DNA of 64,000 bases from Chitinophaga horti (GCF_022867795.2 NZ_CP107006.1:62001-126000); one strand, 5' to 3'. Positions 35,601 to 45,206 are shown, counted from the stretch's first letter. Notes: generated by a model from the sequence alone, not told the origin. Numbers and translations are program-made.

Positions 35601-37085
35601 ATGGCTCCTGTTGTATTCCTGGCATGTATTGCCGCTTATTTTCTTGTGCTGTTGCTCGTATCCTACATCACTACGCGTAAATATGACGCGCAGTCTTACT
35701 TTACAGGCAACCGCAACTCCGTTTGGTACCTCGTCGCCATCGGGTTAATCAGCGATACGTTATCTGGCGTGTCGTTCATTTCCGTGCCTGGCAAGGTGGG
35801 CCTGGCGCAGTTTTCTTACCTGCAAACCATCCTGGGTTATATCGTCGGTTATTTCATCATTGCCGCAGTATTAGTGCCGCTCTTTTACAAGCGGGGATTA
35901 ACTTCTATTTATTCTTACCTGGATGAGCGCTTCGGGCCGGTTACGCAAAAGATCGGGGCGGCGTTCTTTATCCTGTCGCGGCTCACCGGTTCGGCGGCCC
36001 GCTTATTCGTGGTGGCTGGCGTGTTGCAGCGGTTTGTGTTCAGCCATTATCACATTCCTTTCACCGTATCGGTAACGGTCATGGTGGCGCTTATGCTGGT
36101 GTATACTTATCGCGGGGGGATTAAAACCCTCGTATGGACCGATGCGCTGCAGTCCTTTTTCCTGCTGTCGTCGGTGGTGATTATTACCGTAATGGTGGCG
36201 CGCGAGTTGGATTGGACGCTTTTGTCTTTCCCCGCGAAACTAGCCGACAGCCCTTACTCACAGGTGTTTTTCTGGGATAACTGGAAGGCGCCGAACTTTT
36301 TTCCCAAAGACTTTTTCGGCGGGATGATGATTGCCGTTGCCATGACGGGGCTGGACCAGAACATGATGCAAAAAAACCTGAGCTGCCGCACGTTAGGAGA
36401 TGCGAAGAAGAACATTTACACATTCAGCCTGGTGCAGGCGCTGGTGAACGGTGCTTTCGTGATGCTCGGCGGCCTGTTCTACGCATACATCAATAGCCGT
36501 GGTATCGCTTTACCGACAGACCCGGTGAGCGGCCGGTTGCTGACAGACAGCCTGTTCCCGTCCATCGCGCTGGACGGCATTGGCGGACTGGCCGCGATTG
36601 CATTCATCGTAGGACTTACTGCTGCCGCCTTTTCCAGTGCCGATGGGGTGCTTACCACGCTTACCACATCTTTCTACATAGATATCCTGGGTCGCTCTAC
36701 AGAAAAGATGCTCCCTGAACAACAACGCGTGAAGAACCGCATTCACATTGGCATGGCCGCCGCCCTGCTGGCGACCATCCTGCTTTTCCAGGCGTATAAT
36801 AACAGTGCATTGATCGATACGGTGCTGTTCCTGGCGGCAATTACCTACGGGCCTATGCTCGGATTGTTTGCATTCGGCATCCTGCACAGGCAAAAAATTT
36901 GGGATAACGGCTCCGTTATCATATGCCTGGTGGCGCCCGCTCTTTGTTTTATCCTCAGTAAAAATGCTCAGAATTGGCTCGCAGGCTATAAATTTGGTAA
37001 CGAACTGCTGATTTTGAACGGTATGTTTACTTATATTGGGTTATGGTTGATCTCCGCGAAAAGCCATCAAACATTTACTAAATAA
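35601..37085 (+). CDS. sodium:solute symporter
   Basis: 494 residues from the chosen ATG; the TTG at 35541 would add a tail encoded by the repeat region. SSS family (LeuT fold): about 13 membrane helices; G-N-R-N-S-V-W-Y-L-V-A-I-G-L-I-S-D-T-L-S-G-V-S-F-style core split as seen at residues 34-60; G-L-D-Q-N-M-M-Q-K-N-L in the middle and F-S-S-A-D-G-V-L-T near 350 are typical. Imports an unknown solute with sodium. The LOG-family gene follows 8 bp after its stop, so the two may be co-transcribed. Confidence 0.9.
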   Translation: MAPVVFLACIAAYFLVLLLVSYITTRKYDAQSYFTGNRNSVWYLVAIGLISDTLSGVSFISVPGKVGLAQFSYLQTILGYIVGYFIIAAVLVPLFYKRGLTSIYSYLDERFGPVTQKIGAAFFILSRLTGSAARLFVVAGVLQRFVFSHYHIPFTVSVTVMVALMLVYTYRGGIKTLVWTDALQSFFLLSSVVIITVMVARELDWTLLSFPAKLADSPYSQVFFWDNWKAPNFFPKDFFGGMMIAVAMTGLDQNMMQKNLSCRTLGDAKKNIYTFSLVQALVNGAFVMLGGLFYAYINSRGIALPTDPVSGRLLTDSLFPSIALDGIGGLAAIAFIVGLTAAAFSSADGVLTTLTTSFYIDILGRSTEKMLPEQQRVKNRIHIGMAAALLATILLFQAYNNSALIDTVLFLAAITYGPMLGLFAFGILHRQKIWDNGSVIICLVAPALCFILSKNAQNWLAGYKFGNELLILNGMFTYIGLWLISAKSHQTFTK

Positions 37086-37093
37086 GATAGGTG

Positions 37094-37792
37094 ATGAACG
37101 AAAGCATTATGAATTTAAAGGCTCGCGACTGGGCAGAAACACGTGCTCACTCCAGCTGGCAGATATTTAAAATTATGGCCGAATTTGTAGAAGGTTTTGA
37201 AGCCCTCGCTAAGATCGGTCCCTGTATTTCGATATTCGGATCTGCCCGTACCAAAGAAGGTAATCCATACTACGAAGCCGCATTACAGATCGCTGAAAGC
37301 CTGGCACAGGAAGGATTTGGTATCATTTCCGGCGGTGGCCCTGGTATTATGGAGGCCGCCAATCGCGGCGCTCAACGGGCAGGTGGTAAATCGGTAGGTT
37401 TAAATATCACACTGCCGCATGAGCAAAACCCAAACAGCCATATCGATAAAGATAAAAGCATCAACTTCGATTACTTCTTTGTGAGGAAGGTGATGTTCGC
37501 CAAATACTCGCAAGGTTTTGTGATGATGCCCGGCGGCTTCGGCACCATGGATGAATTTTTCGAAGTAGCTACCCTTATCCAGACAAAAAAAATGACCGAA
37601 ACACCGATGGTGCTTGTCGGCAAAGAGTACTGGAGCGGCCTGCTGAACTGGATCGATACGGTGATGATGAAGAAAGAAAGCAACATTCACCCGGAGGACC
37701 TGAACCTGCTGAAAGTGCTGGATACGCCGGAAGAAGTGGTGGAATACTTCCGGGTTTTCTATACTACCAACAAACTGCGCCCTAACTTTTAG
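37094..37792 (+). CDS. LOG family protein (TIGR00730), phosphoribohydrolase-like
   Basis: 232 residues. Rossmann-like fold with G-G-G-P-G-I-M-E-A-A-N-R-G-A (about residue 80) and the family signature M-P-G-G-F-G-T-M-D-E (about 140-149). Members cleave the N-glycosidic bond of nucleoside 5'-monophosphates (AMP or cytokinin ribotides). The substrate here is not shown. Starts 8 bp after the symporter stop; a GTG at 37091 is one codon earlier in frame. Confidence 0.92.
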   Translation: MNESIMNLKARDWAETRAHSSWQIFKIMAEFVEGFEALAKIGPCISIFGSARTKEGNPYYEAALQIAESLAQEGFGIISGGGPGIMEAANRGAQRAGGKSVGLNITLPHEQNPNSHIDKDKSINFDYFFVRKVMFAKYSQGFVMMPGGFGTMDEFFEVATLIQTKKMTETPMVLVGKEYWSGLLNWIDTVMMKKESNIHPEDLNLLKVLDTPEEVVEYFRVFYTTNKLRPNF

Positions 37793-37817
37793 GGTTTTCC
37801 CTTTGGGCTTTTTGAAG

Positions 37818-37825
37818 TAGGTTTG
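37818..37825 (+). promoter_or_regulatory. -7 promoter element of O-methyltransferase gene
   Basis: TAGGTTTG matches TAnnTTTG exactly, 15 bp before the ATG at 37841. TTTT at 37795-37798 lies 19 bp upstream, an imperfect -33 element. Implies a very short leader. Confidence 0.55.
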
Positions 37826-37840
37826 CAAAAAATTAGTTGC

Positions 37841-38485
37841 ATGGAGGTGATGCCTACAGTGGTACAGGAGTTCGCGGAAAAGTACACGACCAAAGAAGAC
37901 GATTTGTTATATCGCCTTCACCGGGAAACGTATCTGAAAGTAGAACAACCGCACATGCTCAGTGGTCACCTCCAGGGCCGCTTTTTAACTATGGTAAGCC
38001 AGATGATGCAGGCTCGCCGCATCTTGGAGCTGGGTACTTACACCGGTTACTCCGCCATCTGTCTCGCGAAAGGAATGCCTGCCGATGGCCATCTGCACAC
38101 TATTGATATCAACGAAGAATTGGAGGCCATGTGCCGCAAATACTTCGATGAAGCGGGGCTGGGCGATAAAATTACCCAGCATATCGGCCGCGCGCTCGAC
38201 ATTATTCCGCAGCTTAACGAAGTGTTCGATCTTGTTTTTATTGATGCAGATAAAGGCAACTACGGCAACTATTACGACCTGGTATGGGAAAAGGTTCGCC
38301 CCGGCGGCTTCCTGCTGGCCGATAACGTACTTTTTCACGGCGATGTCTTCGATGAACCCGCCAGCCAAAGCAACCAGGCCAAAGCCATGATACGCTTCTG
38401 CGAAAAAGTAACCGCAGACGGCCGCGCGGAACACTTATTGCTCACCTTGCGGGACGGACTCCTGCTAATACGAAAGAAAGATTAA
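37841..38485 (+). CDS. class I O-methyltransferase (caffeoyl-CoA OMT-like)
   Basis: 214 residues from the ATG; the TTG at 37823 lies inside the likely promoter. SAM motif L-E-L-G-T-Y-T-G-Y-S-A-I (about 62-73), metal-binding D-A-D-K-G-N-Y (about 139-145) and A-D-N-V-L (about 163) define the cation-dependent COMT/CCoAOMT family. Transfers a methyl group to a hydroxyl of an unknown catechol-like substrate. Single-gene unit. Confidence 0.92.
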   Translation: MEVMPTVVQEFAEKYTTKEDDLLYRLHRETYLKVEQPHMLSGHLQGRFLTMVSQMMQARRILELGTYTGYSAICLAKGMPADGHLHTIDINEELEAMCRKYFDEAGLGDKITQHIGRALDIIPQLNEVFDLVFIDADKGNYGNYYDLVWEKVRPGGFLLADNVLFHGDVFDEPASQSNQAKAMIRFCEKVTADGRAEHLLLTLRDGLLLIRKKD

Positions 38486-38536
38486 ATTCGTTGTATATAG
38501 AATTGTCCGCTCACTTACACCCGAACCATTAAATTC

Positions 38537-39946
38537 ATGTTCATGCAGGTAAGAAAATATTTGCTGCTTCTTTGTTTTCTTATAGGCAGTGTGTCACTTA
38601 CACAGGCACAAAACATTACCACGGCACAGTACATCAACACATATAGAAATGTAGCTATCGCCGAAATGCAACGTTCCGGCGTGCCTGCAGCCATCAAACT
38701 GGCGCAGGGGATTATAGAGACACAGTCGGGTAACAGCTGGCTGGTACAAAACTCCAACAACCACTTCGGTATCAAATGTAAAAACAACTGGACCGGCGCT
38801 TCCGTTAACTACGACGACGACGCCCGCCAGGAATGTTTCCGCAAATATGATAACGCCACCGCTTCCTGGAAGGACCATTCCGACTTCCTCCGCAGCAATC
38901 CCCGTTACGGTTTCCTCTTCGAATATGATCAAAAGGATTATAAATCCTGGGCTTACGGTCTTAAACAGGCCGGTTACGCCACCAGTCGCACTTATCCGCA
39001 GCAACTGATAGAAGTAATTGAACGCTACGACCTTAATCAATATACTTTACAGGGATTAGGTGAAGGTGGCGCACTCGTAAAAAATGATGGTCCGTTTATC
39101 GGCGATGACCAGCCTGTGTCGGGCAACATTGTCAATAAGGTAATTCCTAAAGCTGCGCCGGTTAATTATCCTTCGGGAGAATTTAAGATCAACGGCCGTA
39201 AAGTGATGTTCGCACCTGCAGGCACTTCGCTGGTGGTGTTAGCAAATGATAAAGACATCCGGGTGAGTAACCTGGTGCATTATAACGATTTGAAGGATGC
39301 AGTACTGCTGGAAGAAGATATGCTCATCTTCTTACAACGCAAGAATCGCACGGGTGCTAACGATTATCACATCGTAGCCGAAGGAGAAGACCTGCACAGC
39401 ATTTCGCAGAAAGAAGGCATTATGCTTGAGTGGCTGCGCAAGCGTAATAAGCTGGACGAAGGGGAGGAGCCTGCTCCCGGTGAAAAATTGTTGCTCGACG
39501 GTTACGCTCCTGCTAAACCGAAACTCACGGCCAGCAGCGTAGCGATCATCAAAGAAGAAGACCAGCAGCCCAAAGACCTGAACCTAAAAAAGTTGGTAAG
39601 GGATGTGAAGGACGAGATATCCAAAGCGCGTGAAGGCAATGTGCAGGGGACGCCATCGGCCACTCCTGCTAAGTCGGGACCGGCGGCCCAGGAAACGAAC
39701 AGCCTGCCACCGCAGATGGTAGAAGATCTGAAGAAGATCGATGGCGCCACCGTTAAGCGTGAAACCATGCCGGTTACGCGGCAGCCTTCGGCACCATCCA
39801 ATACTAAATACCACACGGTACAGGAAAAGGAAACCATGTACGCGATCTCCAAAAAATACAATGTTACTGTAGCCCAGCTGCAACGCTGGAACAACCTGCC
39901 CGATAACAACATCAGGACCGGGCAGCAGTTGGTGGTAAGCCAGTAA
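38537..39946 (+). CDS. glucosaminidase with LysM domains
   Basis: 469 residues. Signal peptide (K-Y-L-L-L-L-C-F-L-I-G-S…T-Q-A-Q). The glucosaminidase (GH73-like) domain lies at about 28-168 with the catalytic-region motif I-K-L-A-Q-G-I-I-E-T-Q-S-G and N-N-H-F-G-I-K-C. A diverged LysM-like segment (about 275-322: Y-H-I-V-A-E-G-E-D-L-H-S-I-S) and a clear C-terminal LysM (about 423-467: Y-H-T-V-Q-E-K-E-T-M-Y-A-I-S) bind peptidoglycan, separated by a Pro/Ala/Lys-rich linker. It cleaves between N-acetylglucosamine and N-acetylmuramic acid in the cell wall. hpt follows 26 bp later. Confidence 0.93.
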   Translation: MFMQVRKYLLLLCFLIGSVSLTQAQNITTAQYINTYRNVAIAEMQRSGVPAAIKLAQGIIETQSGNSWLVQNSNNHFGIKCKNNWTGASVNYDDDARQECFRKYDNATASWKDHSDFLRSNPRYGFLFEYDQKDYKSWAYGLKQAGYATSRTYPQQLIEVIERYDLNQYTLQGLGEGGALVKNDGPFIGDDQPVSGNIVNKVIPKAAPVNYPSGEFKINGRKVMFAPAGTSLVVLANDKDIRVSNLVHYNDLKDAVLLEEDMLIFLQRKNRTGANDYHIVAEGEDLHSISQKEGIMLEWLRKRNKLDEGEEPAPGEKLLLDGYAPAKPKLTASSVAIIKEEDQQPKDLNLKKLVRDVKDEISKAREGNVQGTPSATPAKSGPAAQETNSLPPQMVEDLKKIDGATVKRETMPVTRQPSAPSNTKYHTVQEKETMYAISKKYNVTVAQLQRWNNLPDNNIRTGQQLVVSQ

Positions 39947-39972
39947 ATCAAACCGACAAAATCCGAATCGAC

Positions 39973-40509
39973 ATGTCTATCATTACCGTTCACGACAAAC
40001 AGTTTCAGCCATATATTACAGCTGCGGACATCCAGCAGCGTATCGCCCAAATGGCGTCCGAGATCAACCGCGATCTGCAAGGCAAACGCCCGTTGTTCAT
40101 CGCGATCTTGAATGGCAGTTTCATGTTTGCTGGCGATATGTTCAAACACATTACGATCGATGCGGAAATATCTTTTATCAAACTCGTTTCCTATAAAGGC
40201 ACAAAGTCAACAGGCAATGTGATCACCTCCATTGGCCTGGACGAGGACCTGTACGGTCGCACGGTCGTGATCCTGGAGGACATTGTCGATACCGGCAAAA
40301 CCCTCAGTATGTTCCTGCCTCAACTGGAACACCAGCAGCCAGAGCAGCTGCTCATCGCCTCCCTGCTGCACAAGCCCGACGCACAAACGCATCCCGTAAA
40401 AATCGATTACCTGGGCTTTTCGGTGCCTAACAAGTTTTTACTCGGGTACGGCCTGGATTATGATGGTTTGGGCAGGAACCTGCCGGAGATTTACCAGTTG
40501 GTGGATTAG
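39973..40509 (+). CDS. hpt: hypoxanthine phosphoribosyltransferase
   Basis: 178 residues, normal for the family. Salvages hypoxanthine/guanine to IMP/GMP using PRPP. The PRPP-binding motif V-V-I-L-E-D-I-V-D-T-G-K-T-L-S (about 97-111) is intact, as are S-Y-K-G (about 75) and the C-terminal Y-G-L-D-Y. Followed by a repeat array rather than a visible terminator. Confidence 0.95.
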   Translation: MSIITVHDKQFQPYITAADIQQRIAQMASEINRDLQGKRPLFIAILNGSFMFAGDMFKHITIDAEISFIKLVSYKGTKSTGNVITSIGLDEDLYGRTVVILEDIVDTGKTLSMFLPQLEHQQPEQLLIASLLHKPDAQTHPVKIDYLGFSVPNKFLLGYGLDYDGLGRNLPEIYQLVD

Positions 40510-40589
40510 CGGTGCGGTCTGACTAACAGCGTTGCGGTGCCCCGTTTGCGACCCGTATAAGGTGTACCGGCGAATCGCCAAAGAAGCCC

Positions 40590-40915
40590 TATTCCCGCCC
40601 GACGCAGTTTCGTCACGATACCGGCCTCGCGCCTGACGCAGTTTCGTCACGCTGCCCCCTCGCGCCCGACGCAGTTTCGTCACGCTACCGGCCTCGCGCC
40701 TGACACAGTTTCGTCACGCTACCCCCTCGCGCCTGACGCAGTTTCGTCACGCTGCCCCCCTCGCGCCCGACGCAGTTTCGTTACGCTGCCCCCTCGCGCC
40801 TGACGCAGTTTCGTCACGCTGCCCCCCTCGCGCCTGACGCAGTTTCGTCACGCTGCCCCCCTCGCGCCCGCCCGACAGGTTTTCGTCACGCTACCCGCCC
40901 CGCGCCCAACCAAAG
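40590..40915. repeat. 33/34-bp tandem array, nine units
   Basis: The core GACGCAGTTTCGTCACGCT recurs at 40601, 40635, 40668, 40702, 40735, 40769, 40802, 40836 and (altered, GACAGGTTTTCG) 40874. Spacing alternates 34 and 33 bp up to the last unit (38). Many units carry a dyad TGACG-N6-CGTCA. Linkers are C-rich (CTGCCCCCCTCGCGCC and variants). The gene-free interval from hpt to the VWA gene (40510-41089) is otherwise empty, with an AT-rich stretch after 41000 that likely holds the VWA-gene promoter. Confidence 0.92.
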
Positions 40916-41089
40916 GCGTTTCAACCGCGCTTAAGGCTACTCCGCTCGACCGCACTCAACCCACCGACACTAGTTACTGCATCTCGAAAGCAGTACGCCT
41001 CATAGTAATCACTTAAAAACAAGCTTTTAACAAGTTATTATTTTTTATTAACTTTATGATGGCTTCTGGCCGTCATATCGTTATTACTG

Positions 41090-42871
41090 ATGCGAAAGCT
41101 CCTGTTCAGCCTATTTGTATTGCTGGGGAGCCTGCAGCTGGATGCGCAACAAATCAACTGGGTATCCGGCGCAGTGCAAGACAGCACTACACACAGTCCT
41201 ATCGCTGATGTCGTTGTTTCCGTTATGAAAGACACCGGCAGCACAGTGAGCAACCGCTTTGGCCTTTTTCGTATAGCCGTCCGAAAAACCAACACCATCC
41301 TGCTTTTTCAGCATCCCAAGTATCTTCCTAAACAAATAAAAGTCGATCAACCGGCGCAACTGGTAATAGAACTCGCCCCTCGACCCAAGAGTGCCGATCC
41401 TATCGGGTTGGCGAAAGCGAAAGCACGTTTCGCCCGCAACTCCAATCCTAACTACGGTAATGTGGCCATGGGCGTTTCTTCCTTTTTTGATGAAACTTAC
41501 GGACAGCTGTACGAGAATAAATTCATGGAGGTGAAGAAAGAGGCCAGTTCCACCTTCGCCATTGATGTGGACCGCGCGGCTTACAGCAACATGCGCCGTT
41601 TCATTCGCAACAAGGAGCGCATTCCGGCCGATGCCGTGCGGATAGAAGAACTGGTGAACTATTTCCCTTACAGCTATGCCTGCCCCGGTAACGACAGCAT
41701 ATTCGGCATTTACAGCAGTTATGCGGAATGCCCCTGGCAAAAGAAACACAACCTGCTGCAAATCGCCATCCGCGCGCAAAAGGGCGATATCGACAGTTTA
41801 CCGCGCAGTAACCTGGTATTCCTGATCGATGTAAGCGGATCAATGGCGGATAAAAATAAGCTGCCGTTGTTACAGGCAGCCTTCCGCGTGCTCACCGCCA
41901 ACCTGCGCGATAGCGATAAGGTGGCCATTGTAGCCTATGCCGGTACGCCTGGCGTTATCCTGGCCAGCACACCAGGCAGCGATAAAGGAAAAATCCTCGC
42001 CGCCATCGACAACCTGAGCGCAGGTGGTGCCACAGCAGGCGAGGCTGCTATCAAAATGGCCTATCAAATCGCGGAAGACAATTTCATCCGCGGTGGCAAC
42101 AACCGTGTGATTTTGGCTACTGATGGGGACTTTAACGTGGGTCAGACGAGCGACCTGGATATGGAAGAACTGATCAGTAAGAAATCCGAAAGCGGCGTAT
42201 TACTCACGTGTCTCGGCTTCGGGATGAAAAACTATAAAGACTCCAAGCTGGAAACGCTCGCAAGCAAAGGCAACGGCAACTTTGCCTATATCGACGATCT
42301 GGAGGAAGGCACTAAAGTATTTGCCCGCGAGTTCGGAGGAACACTGTTTACGGTAGCCCGCGACGTGCGTGCACAGGTATGCTTCAATCCCGCCAGGGTG
42401 AAGTCGTACCGCCTGTTAGGTTATGAAAACAAGTCCCTGAAAGATGGGGAGGAAGACACGATCAAAGTAGTGGGTGGCATCGTAGGCACGGGCCATTGTG
42501 TAGTCGCCATGTACGAAATAGAACCGATGACGCAGAATAATAATGCTGCGGACAGTTTGTTAGCACACGTGAAGTTATGTTATCGCACGCCGGAAGATAC
42601 GACGGAACGCCACCTGCAACAGATCGTTTCCACGCCGCGCATGACGTTTGTAAATGCTTCGGAGGATTTTCGCTTTGCGTCATCGGTAGCGCTGTTCGGC
42701 ATGCTGGTGCGTAAGTCGAAGTTTAAAGGCGATGGCGACGTGCAAATGGTACTGGATATCGGCAAAAAATCCCTCGGCAAGGACGAGGGCGAATACCGCT
42801 CGGAATTTTTAAAGCTCGTTAAAACAGTCTGGAAAAAAACGGATTGGCTTAAAGATCCGCCTGAACAATAG
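41090..42871 (+). CDS. secreted VWA-domain protein
   Basis: 593 residues. Signal peptide (M-R-K-L-L-F-S-L-F-V-L-L… D-A-Q). A carboxypeptidase-regulatory-like beta domain (about 22-100: V-S-G-A-V-Q-D-S-T-T-H-S-P-I) is followed by a VWA-associated N-terminal domain (about 150-215: F-A-I-D-V-D-R-A-A-Y-S-N-M-R-R) and the VWA domain (about 240-420) with the MIDAS motif D247-V-S-G-S-M, T and D-G-D-F residues in place. The C-terminal part matches the domain that often follows in YfbK-like proteins. Likely a periplasmic or surface protein–protein interaction module. Its last 23 bp overlap the convergent symporter gene. Confidence 0.9.
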   Translation: MRKLLFSLFVLLGSLQLDAQQINWVSGAVQDSTTHSPIADVVVSVMKDTGSTVSNRFGLFRIAVRKTNTILLFQHPKYLPKQIKVDQPAQLVIELAPRPKSADPIGLAKAKARFARNSNPNYGNVAMGVSSFFDETYGQLYENKFMEVKKEASSTFAIDVDRAAYSNMRRFIRNKERIPADAVRIEELVNYFPYSYACPGNDSIFGIYSSYAECPWQKKHNLLQIAIRAQKGDIDSLPRSNLVFLIDVSGSMADKNKLPLLQAAFRVLTANLRDSDKVAIVAYAGTPGVILASTPGSDKGKILAAIDNLSAGGATAGEAAIKMAYQIAEDNFIRGGNNRVILATDGDFNVGQTSDLDMEELISKKSESGVLLTCLGFGMKNYKDSKLETLASKGNGNFAYIDDLEEGTKVFAREFGGTLFTVARDVRAQVCFNPARVKSYRLLGYENKSLKDGEEDTIKVVGGIVGTGHCVVAMYEIEPMTQNNNAADSLLAHVKLCYRTPEDTTERHLQQIVSTPRMTFVNASEDFRFASSVALFGMLVRKSKFKGDGDVQMVLDIGKKSLGKDEGEYRSEFLKLVKTVWKKTDWLKDPPEQ

Positions 42872-44249
42872 CCTTCGGAAAGAACCACCGCTCTATAAAA
42901 CTCCCGCCGATCATCGCAATTGCGCTGGCCAACAGGCCAATCATCAGGGATGGAATACCACGCTCTACGCTTTCCGCAATAAAATAAGCCGCCGTACCTG
43001 CTATGATGGAACCGATCGCTCCCGCATTGGTGGCGCCTTTCCAGTAAAGTCCGGCAGTAAGCGGTACGAACAGCGACACTAAGCTCAATATGGAAGATGC
43101 GCCCACCAGTTCATAAATGTTACCGCTGCCGATGGCCATGATCAGTGAAAGAATAGATACCACTACTACGGACAAACGAATAATGAGCAGGAACTTTTTA
43201 TCAGAGATATTTTTATAGAAAGGACGTATGATGTTTTCGCCTAACACCGTAGCCGGGGCGAGTATGGCGCCGCTGGTCGTGCTCATAATGGCCGACAGCA
43301 ACGCACCAAAGAATAATATCTGTATAAATAGATTACCGTGTTGCAACACCATCGCCGGTAAGATTCCTTCCGGATCTTCGTTGAATAGTGCGGGATACAG
43401 CAAACGTGCGCACAAAATGATCAGCAACGGCAGCGACCCAATTGTAAAATACATAAGCGCACCGAGGTACGAGGAGCGTACCGCCACGCTTTCACTTTTC
43501 GCCGACATCAACCGCTGAAACACATCCTGCTGCGGAATAGAGCCTAAGCCAATAGTCATCCAGGCGGCCAGGTAATGCAGCCAGTCGTTCAGGTTACGAT
43601 CTGGGAAGAAGCGAAAATAGGACGAAGGTGTTTGTGCAATAATGTTACTCATACCACCAGCCTGGTTCACCACGATAACGGTAATAATGATCAAACCGAC
43701 AATGATCATGATCGTTTGAATAAAGTCAGTCACCGAAACAGACCACATGCCACCCATGTACGTGTAAGCCGTTACCAGTCCGCCGCTGGCAATCATAGCC
43801 ACCGTTTCATCAATCCCCATTACTTTATTGATCACGATGCCCATCGCCACGATCTGCGCAGCGATCCAGCCGAAGTAGGAAGGTACCATCATGAATGCGG
43901 ATACCAGTTCAGCCTTACGTCCGTATCGGATGCGAAAGAAATCGCAAAAGGTGAGGATGTTGAACCGGTAAAGCTTACGGGCGTAAAACAAGCCCACTAA
44001 CACCAGGCACAACGAAGCGCCAAAAGGATCTTCCATGACGCCTAACAGGCCGTGTTGTGCATATTCGGCGGTGGCGCCCAGCATGGTTTCCGAACCGAAC
44101 CAGGTGGCGAATATCACACAGGCGCTAATGCCTAATGGCAGGTTACGCCCGGCCACTACGAAATCGCTGGCGCTATGCACGCGTTTGGCGGCCCAGCGGC
44201 CAATCAGTACAGTTACGAGCAGGTAAACCAGCACAAAGGCGGTAAGCAT
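42849..44249 (-). CDS. sodium:solute symporter
   Basis: 466 residues, SSS family with about 13 membrane helices. V-A-G-R-N-L-P-L-G-I-S, A-T-W-F-G-S-E-T-M-L-G-A (sodium-site helix) and M-S-T-T-S-G-A-I-L-A-P-A (around 330) are typical. Solute unknown; not closely alike to the symporter at 35601. It abuts the methyltransferase gene immediately upstream (stop 44250, start 44249), so they may be co-transcribed. Its 3' end overlaps the VWA gene by 23 bp. Confidence 0.9.
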   Translation of the reverse strand: MLTAFVLVYLLVTVLIGRWAAKRVHSASDFVVAGRNLPLGISACVIFATWFGSETMLGATAEYAQHGLLGVMEDPFGASLCLVLVGLFYARKLYRFNILTFCDFFRIRYGRKAELVSAFMMVPSYFGWIAAQIVAMGIVINKVMGIDETVAMIASGGLVTAYTYMGGMWSVSVTDFIQTIMIIVGLIIITVIVVNQAGGMSNIIAQTPSSYFRFFPDRNLNDWLHYLAAWMTIGLGSIPQQDVFQRLMSAKSESVAVRSSYLGALMYFTIGSLPLLIILCARLLYPALFNEDPEGILPAMVLQHGNLFIQILFFGALLSAIMSTTSGAILAPATVLGENIIRPFYKNISDKKFLLIIRLSVVVVSILSLIMAIGSGNIYELVGASSILSLVSLFVPLTAGLYWKGATNAGAIGSIIAGTAAYFIAESVERGIPSLMIGLLASAIAMIGGSFIERWFFPKAIVQADL

Positions 44250-45200
44250 CTACTTAATAATTTTATAGCACTTGCGGATAATCTTCCCTTCAAAATCGAA
44301 CGGGATCGTTTGTTTCGTAATGTCCTGGATCGAAGTGGCGTTGATGTTCGGGGTATCCAATTCAAACTTGCGATAGTTGTTGCTGAAGATAATGGTGCCG
44401 CCCTTTTTCGTGGCCAGCAGCACTTTATTCAGTATGTCCACATGATCGCGCTGGATGTCTAAAAAGTCTTTCATGCGTTTGCTGTTCGAGAAAGTAGGCG
44501 GATCCAGTACCACCAGGTCGTAGGTGTTCAGCTTTAAAGTATCGAGGTATTGTAATACGTCCGCATGCTCAAACTGGTGTTTGGCGGGGTCGTACAGGTT
44601 GTTCAGTTTCATATTGTCTTCGGCCCACTGCAGGTAGGTTTTGGACAGATCAACGGAAGTGACCATCGCTGCATCGCCGGCAGCAGCATATACGGAGAAG
44701 GAACCGGTATAGCAAAAAAGGTTCAGTACTTTCTTGTCCTTCGCGTCCATACGCACCATATGACGGGCGATGCGGTGGTCGAGGAACAGGCCGCTGTCGA
44801 GGTAGTCGGAGAGATTTACTTTAAACGTGAGGCCGTCTTCCTGTACGTTAAACTCATATTTTTCCTCATCGCGTTTTTCGTACTGCGACTGGCGATTGGC
44901 TTTGCGTTTGCGCTGGCGTACATAGATCTTTTCGTCTTCCACTTCCATTACTTTGGAAATGATGCCGATGCAGGCTTCCAGCCACTGCTCGTGTTCCGCT
45001 TCCTCCATACCATGACGATGGTCGTACTCGGCTACGAACACGTGATCTTCATACACTTCAATGCTGAACAGGAACTCCGGCAGGTCGCGGTCGTACACGC
45101 GGTAGCAGGTGATGTTTTGCCGGCGCGCGGTCTTTTTCAGGTGACGGAACACCTTTACCAGGCGGTTTTCGAACATCGGCAATTTGTCGGTATACTGCAT
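44250..45200 (-). CDS. RlmK-like 23S rRNA methyltransferase
   Basis: 316 residues, class I SAM-dependent methyltransferase. Resembles the C-terminal (RlmK) half of the fused RlmKL protein of gamma-proteobacteria, which makes m7G2069 in 23S rRNA. Motifs: D-S-G-L-F-L-D-H-R (about 135), V-L-N-L-F-C-Y-T-G-S-F-S-V (SAM site, about 158-170), V-V-L-D-P-P-T-F-S-N-S-K-R-M (about 230-243) and F-S-N-N-Y-R-K-F. Here the domain stands alone; the exact target base is inferred. Preceded by the dnaJ terminator. Confidence 0.85.
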   Translation of the reverse strand: MQYTDKLPMFENRLVKVFRHLKKTARRQNITCYRVYDRDLPEFLFSIEVYEDHVFVAEYDHRHGMEEAEHEQWLEACIGIISKVMEVEDEKIYVRQRKRKANRQSQYEKRDEEKYEFNVQEDGLTFKVNLSDYLDSGLFLDHRIARHMVRMDAKDKKVLNLFCYTGSFSVYAAAGDAAMVTSVDLSKTYLQWAEDNMKLNNLYDPAKHQFEHADVLQYLDTLKLNTYDLVVLDPPTFSNSKRMKDFLDIQRDHVDILNKVLLATKKGGTIIFSNNYRKFELDTPNINATSIQDITKQTIPFDFEGKIIRKCYKIIK

Positions 45201-45206
45201 AGCTGT

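Noticed and set aside
40438-40683. Minus-strand open frame of 81 codons with repeated T-K-L-R-x-A-R-G peptide
   Set aside because: It is a by-product of the 33/34-bp array and the antisense end of hpt; the repeat phase changes frame between units, so it is not a kept coding sequence.
40590-40915. Possible CRISPR array
   Set aside because: The units are directly tandem with similar C-rich linkers of about 14-15 bp; there are no unique spacers of usual length and no cas genes nearby.
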